From the NCBI GenBank assembly GCA_902526565.1, contig CABZLP010000001.1, positions 128,361-192,360 of the forward strand: DNA of 64,000 nt. The letters are read 5' to 3'. Below are positions 59,918 to 64,000 of this stretch, in pieces. Position 1 is the first letter of the stretch, and the number at the start of each line of letters is the position of its first letter. The position numbers and the translations under genes were made by a program. Source of the stretch: an uncultured Pelagibacteraceae bacterium (lineage in GTDB: Bacteria; Pseudomonadota; Alphaproteobacteria; Pelagibacterales; AG-422-B15). The notes beneath the pieces were generated by a model. It saw only the letters and a list, made by a program, of their open reading frames with translations. It was not told the DNA's origin and did no database searches.

Positions 59918-60562
59918 TTAAACCATGTGTTTGATACTTCTCGCCAGTGTTTGAATTCCTATCACTCCAGACGGATCATTCATTGCATCATTAACCCATT
60001 TATTAAAGTCATCGCTAGCATTTGAACCATCTAACATTTCTCCATATGCAGCGCAGCTTTTATGTCCTTCTATATAAACAAAGGCTGGTGGCTCTCCTGC
60101 GATACCTCTCCAAACAGATACATCAACTCCCATCGCTTCTTGTAACTTTTTAGCAATTGCAGTACTTTTCATCATGCTCTCCATTTTCCCTGGCCCAGCT
60201 GACGCGAAAACTGTTATTTTAAAATAGGGTAAAGAGGTGTCAATCAATTTGCCCATTTCCGGGTCAGCAGTACACTCATATGAATTAACCATACTTATCA
60301 TACTAGTGCCCTCAGTCAGGACCTGCTGCATCAAAGACTGATAATTTGAATCGTCGTTAAGCTTATCCATGAATTCACCATAAGCTTTTGCACTTTCAAA
60401 TTGAGCACCCAGGTCTACTCCAGGATTTTGAGTACCTCTCACTGGTATATTCATATAAAAATCAGCTCCATGATCTTTATATAGCTTTGCCATCTTCATA
60501 AGCCAATCCATACCAGCTGGCTTTGCAGACATCCACCGTGAACCAGAAAAAATTGCAACCAT
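59918..60562 (-). CDS. Uncharacterised 214-aa protein with internal tandem repeat
   Basis: SD AAGGAG precedes ATG at 60562 (MVAIFSGSRW), so the track start at 60601 is probably too long. Confidence 0.75.
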   Translation of the reverse strand: MVAIFSGSRWMSAKPAGMDWLMKMAKLYKDHGADFYMNIPVRGTQNPGVDLGAQFESAKAYGEFMDKLNDDSNYQSLMQQVLTEGTSMISMVNSYECTADPEMGKLIDTSLPYFKITVFASAGPGKMESMMKSTAIAKKLQEAMGVDVSVWRGIAGEPPAFVYIEGHKSCAAYGEMLDGSNASDDFNKWVNDAMNDPSGVIGIQTLARSIKHMV

Positions 60563-60659
60563 ATTATTCTCCTTTAAAAAATTAAAAGAAAATTTTTTCA
60601 TAGTAGTTATATATAAAAAGACTAAATTTTAGATTCTAAGTCAATAAAGCTATTATATT

Positions 60660-61400
60660 TTAATATTTTACCTCCATAAAATACAGGCCATCTGGGGGGG
60701 CAACTGCACCACATTTCGATCTTTCCTTAGAATTGAGAGCATCATGAAAATCACTTACCAGCCAGCTTTGTTCACCGACCAATTTAAGACTTCCTACAAT
60801 TGACCTTACTTGGTGATGTAAGAATGATTTTGCTGAAAATCCGAAATAAATATTTTCTTCTGATTTTGTAATTTGAAGGCTATCAATTGTCTTTATAGGA
60901 CTATCTGACTGGCAATGAGCAGAACGAAACGTTGTAAAGTCATGTTTGCCTTCAATTGATGAAATGCATTCCTTCATAATATTTACGTCTATCTCTTTAT
61001 GCACATGCCATGCTCTACCCTTTTCAATTGTTAAGGGAGACTTGCGATTAACTATTCGATATAAATATTTTCTTTGACGTGCATTAAAACGGGCATGAAA
61101 TGTATTATCAACTTCATCGACTTCTAAGATAGCTATTGGAAAAGGGCGTAGATGATCATTAAGTGCATTTTTAATTACAAAAGGTTCAAGCTCTTTGTTA
61201 TTGATATCGAAATGAGCTACCTGTCCCATAGCATGAACGCCAGCATCTGTTCTTCCAGCTCCGAAAATAGTCACAGTTTCTTCAAATAAATTTTTAATAG
61301 AGTCTTCTATAGCACCTTGTATCGATTGCCCATTGTCTTGTCTTTGCCAACCGATAAATGGAGTGCCATCATATTCAATTTTTATTTTATATCTCTTCAT
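60660..61400 (-). CDS. truA: tRNA pseudouridine(38-40) synthase
   Basis: IEYDGTPFIGWQRQDNGQSIQGAIEDSI, GAGRTDAGVHAMGQVAHFD, FLHHQVRSIVGSL. Confidence 0.96.
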   Translation of the reverse strand: MKRYKIKIEYDGTPFIGWQRQDNGQSIQGAIEDSIKNLFEETVTIFGAGRTDAGVHAMGQVAHFDINNKELEPFVIKNALNDHLRPFPIAILEVDEVDNTFHARFNARQRKYLYRIVNRKSPLTIEKGRAWHVHKEIDVNIMKECISSIEGKHDFTTFRSAHCQSDSPIKTIDSLQITKSEENIYFGFSAKSFLHHQVRSIVGSLKLVGEQSWLVSDFHDALNSKERSKCGAVAPPDGLYFMEVKY

Positions 61401-62317
61401 TCAAGTATTGAGCCTACTGATATTTTATTGCCCAGTATAAATTCTTCTATACCGCAACTTTGTTTGCCTTCTACCTTTAAAATTAATGGTCTAATTGATT
61501 TATTTCCACAACCAATAGTCAGATCATCATCAACAACTTTTCCTGGTTCTGCGTCAACATCAACCTCCATCGCTTTTAATATTTTTACTCTTTTATTTTT
61601 CCACATAAACCAGGCGCCTGGATTGGGATTGTATGCATTAATTCGTCTTACTATTTTTAAGGCATCTTCTTTCCAATCTATCTTTGTTTCTTGCTTAGAT
61701 ATTTTTTCTGCATAACAAGAAAGAGTATCATCTTGCTTCTGCATAATATTTTTGAATAAAGAGTCTTTGAAAAATTTTTCAAATAAATCAGCTCCCATTA
61801 ATGAAAGCCTTGTTTCCAATTCTGTATAGCTCTCTGAAATATTAATTTTGATTTTGTCTTGTAAAACAATATCTCCGGTATCTAATCCCTTATTCATTTT
61901 CATAATGGTCACCCCGGTCATTTCGTCTCCTTCAATCATTGATCTTTGAATAGGGGCCGCCCCTCTCCATCGTGGTAAAACCGAGGCATGGAGATTATAG
62001 CAGCCAAATTTTGGAAGATTAAGAATCTCCTCAGGCAGTATAAGGCCATAGGCAATAACAATTATGAAATCAAGGTTCATATCTTTGATAAATTTAATCT
62101 CTTCTGAAGAACGTAAACCTTTTGGTGAATATAGCTTTAAATTATTTTCTTCTGCGTACAATGCTACTGGTGACTTTGAAATTTTCATTCCACGATTAGC
62201 TTTTTTTGACGGCGATGTGTATACACCTTTGAGCTCGTGTCCACTCGTAATAATTTTTTGTAAAGTGGGTATAGAAAAAGGGGCCGTACCCATAAAAAGA
62301 ATTCGAAAATTAGTCAT
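61397..62317 (-). CDS. fmt: Methionyl-tRNA formyltransferase
   Basis: RILFMGTAPFSIPTLQKI, YNLHASVLPRWRGAAPIQRSMIEGDEMTGVTIMKMNKGLDTGDI. Confidence 0.96.
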   Translation of the reverse strand: MTNFRILFMGTAPFSIPTLQKIITSGHELKGVYTSPSKKANRGMKISKSPVALYAEENNLKLYSPKGLRSSEEIKFIKDMNLDFIIVIAYGLILPEEILNLPKFGCYNLHASVLPRWRGAAPIQRSMIEGDEMTGVTIMKMNKGLDTGDIVLQDKIKINISESYTELETRLSLMGADLFEKFFKDSLFKNIMQKQDDTLSCYAEKISKQETKIDWKEDALKIVRRINAYNPNPGAWFMWKNKRVKILKAMEVDVDAEPGKVVDDDLTIGCGNKSIRPLILKVEGKQSCGIEEFILGNKISVGSILE

Positions 62318-62322
62318 TTTGA

Positions 62323-62859
62323 TTAAGCGACGATGCGCTCTTTACTTGATTGTTTTTTTGATTTGATTAATTTTTTTACAATCATAGTTTTTTTCAAATT
62401 TGATAAATAATCAATAAATAGAATGCCTTCAAGATGATCCATTTCATGTTGGATACAGGTAGCGAGGAGTCCTTCTGCGTGCAATGTAGCTTTCTTTCCA
62501 TTGTAATCTAAGTAGCTTACCTCACATTCCTCAGGCCTATCAATTTCAGCATACTGATCAGGAACTGAGAGACAACCTTCTTCATATGTTGACATATTCT
62601 TTGTCTTTACTTTGATTTCAGGATTAACAAAAAAATAAGGTTCTTTTTTTCCGTCTTCATTTCTCCAGCTAATATCCATCACTATTACTCTCAAAGGAAC
62701 TCCTATTTGTACAGCGGCTAAACCAATACCAGGAGCGTTATACATAGTATCAAGCATGTCATCCATTAATAATTGGATATCTTTTGTTACTTCCTTCACT
62801 GGAGTTGATACCTGCTTTAAAAAAGGATCTGGAGCAGTGAGGATTTTCTTTATAGCCAT
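62323..62859 (-). CDS. def: Peptide deformylase
   Basis: GIGLAAVQIGVPLRVIVMDI, EEGCLSVPDQYAEIDRP, CIQHEMDHLEGILFIDYLS. Confidence 0.97.
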   Translation of the reverse strand: MAIKKILTAPDPFLKQVSTPVKEVTKDIQLLMDDMLDTMYNAPGIGLAAVQIGVPLRVIVMDISWRNEDGKKEPYFFVNPEIKVKTKNMSTYEEGCLSVPDQYAEIDRPEECEVSYLDYNGKKATLHAEGLLATCIQHEMDHLEGILFIDYLSNLKKTMIVKKLIKSKKQSSKERIVA

Positions 62860-62929
62860 AAAACTTTGATAGGCTAACTTAGTTGCAAGGTCAAGATTGA
62901 ATAGAAAAATGATTGGAAAACAGTCACAA

Positions 62930-63535
62930 CTAAATTTTCTGGCGAGCGCTCAAGGCAGCTGCAATAGTGCCTTCGTCCATGTAATCTAATTCTCCACCTA
63001 CTGGAACGCCATGTCCTAAACGACTAACAACTATATCTTTTTGAGACAAAGTATCTGCAACATAATGTGCTGTAGTTTGGCCATCTACGGTTGCACTTAA
63101 AGCTAAGATCACCTCTTCCACTTCATCGCTACCCACCCTATCAATTAGCCTTTTTAAATTAAGATCCTCAGGACCTACACTATTTATTGCAGATAAATTA
63201 CCGCCAAGAATATGGTACATACCATTAAATACCTCAGCTTTTTCTAGTGCCCATAGGTCGGCAATATTCTCTACTACACAAATTTGTTTTTTTGATCGTT
63301 TCTCATCATTACAAATACTACATGGGCTATGTAAATCGATGTTACCACAAACTTCACAGGTGATAATTTTTTCACTAGAAGATAGAAGTGCTTCTGCCAG
63401 AGGTATCATTAACTGTTCCTTTTTTTTTAAAAGGTGTAAAGCTGCCCTACTTGCTGACTTTGGACCAAAGCCGGGCAACTTACTTATTAATAATATCAGT
63501 TTATCAATTTCTGGATTCGAAGATCGGGATCGCAT
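62930..63535 (-). CDS. recR: Recombination protein RecR
   Basis: LISKLPGFGPKSASRAALHLL, zinc motif CEVCGNIDLHSPCSICND, LALSATVDGQTTAHYVADTL. Confidence 0.96.
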   Translation of the reverse strand: MRSRSSNPEIDKLILLISKLPGFGPKSASRAALHLLKKKEQLMIPLAEALLSSSEKIITCEVCGNIDLHSPCSICNDEKRSKKQICVVENIADLWALEKAEVFNGMYHILGGNLSAINSVGPEDLNLKRLIDRVGSDEVEEVILALSATVDGQTTAHYVADTLSQKDIVVSRLGHGVPVGGELDYMDEGTIAAALSARQKI

Positions 63536-63536
63536 T

Positions 63537-63860
63537 TTAAAAAGGCAATTTCATTCCTGGGGGAAGTTTAAACCCTCCAGTTACTGAACTCATTTCATCG
63601 GCTATCTTTTTTTGTATTTTTTCTTTAGCATCATTAAATGCTGCCATAATAAGATCTTCTAATATTTCTTTTTCATTTTTATCAATGACACTGTCATCGA
63701 TATTAATTGAGGTTACAACATTCTTTCCATTAATTGTAACCTTCACAATCCCACCACCAGCAACACCTTCTGCCTCAAGTGTCTCAACTTTCTGTTGCGC
63801 ATCTGCCATTTTCTGCTGCAGTTCTTGGGCTTGTTTGATCATGTTGTTAAAACTATTCAT
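63537..63860 (-). CDS. YbaB/EbfC family nucleoid-associated protein
   Basis: NNMIKQAQELQQKMADAQQKVETLEAEGVAGGGIVKVTINGK; dnaX-ybaB-recR order. Confidence 0.95.
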   Translation of the reverse strand: MNSFNNMIKQAQELQQKMADAQQKVETLEAEGVAGGGIVKVTINGKNVVTSINIDDSVIDKNEKEILEDLIMAAFNDAKEKIQKKIADEMSSVTGGFKLPPGMKLPF

Positions 63861-63864
63861 GCTT

Positions 63865-64000
63865 CTATTCTTCTAAGTTCTCCACTTTTGTACCAGGAAA
63901 AAAGTCGACGATTTCCTTTAGTTTCGGATCCATTTCTTTGACTTCTTTAACTTTTATACTTTCTACGTTATTGACCTGATTTTCAACCAAATTGTTTAAA
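63865..64000 (-). CDS. dnaX: DNA polymerase III subunit gamma/tau, C-terminal fragment (continues beyond window)
   Basis: Minus-strand frame ends ...KEMDPKLKEIVDFFPGTKVENLEE-stop, similar to alphaproteobacterial DnaX C-termini; dnaX-ybaB-recR synteny. Confidence 0.7.
   Translation of the reverse strand, partial: LNNLVENQVNNVESIKVKEVKEMDPKLKEIVDFFPGTKVENLEE

Noticed and set aside
1-64000. CRISPR arrays, prophage, transposons, integrases next to the tRNA, toxin-antitoxin or restriction-modification systems
   Set aside because: Looked for direct-repeat arrays and characteristic proteins on both strands; none seen.

Overview
The window is a gene-dense, AT-rich bacterial chromosome segment. GcrA, class I LysRS and the rpmH-rnpA-yidD-yidC-argB-dapD-dapE and dnaX-ybaB-recR-def-fmt-truA blocks point to a streamlined marine-type alphaproteobacterium (lineage is inference). 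About 60 protein genes, one tRNA-Arg(ACG) and the 44-codon rpmH (absent from the ORF track) can be supported. I see no rRNA, CRISPR array, prophage, transposase or integrase. Most of the window is ordinary metabolism: a spermidine/putrescine-type ABC transporter, a GS-like GlnT, an aldehyde dehydrogenase, a glutathione-transferase cassette, a galactoside operon, acyl-CoA metabolism, and arginine/lysine biosynthesis. The parts most worth following up are: (i) a coupled M19 dipeptidase / uncharacterised 552-aa / DUF3726-like operon; (ii) a circularly permuted ATP-grasp / alpha-E / transglutaminase peptide-ligase cluster lying between dapE and truA; (iii) a tandem-duplicated uncharacterised protein next to it; (iv) a perfect 10-bp hairpin covering the Shine-Dalgarno and start codon of gcrA; (v) a 12-bp intercistronic hairpin between potD and potB; (vi) a regulator with two winged-HTH-like repeats; (vii) two unannotated small membrane-protein ORFs; and (viii) convergent genes sharing TTAA stop codons. 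All assignments come from reading motifs; no database search was run.
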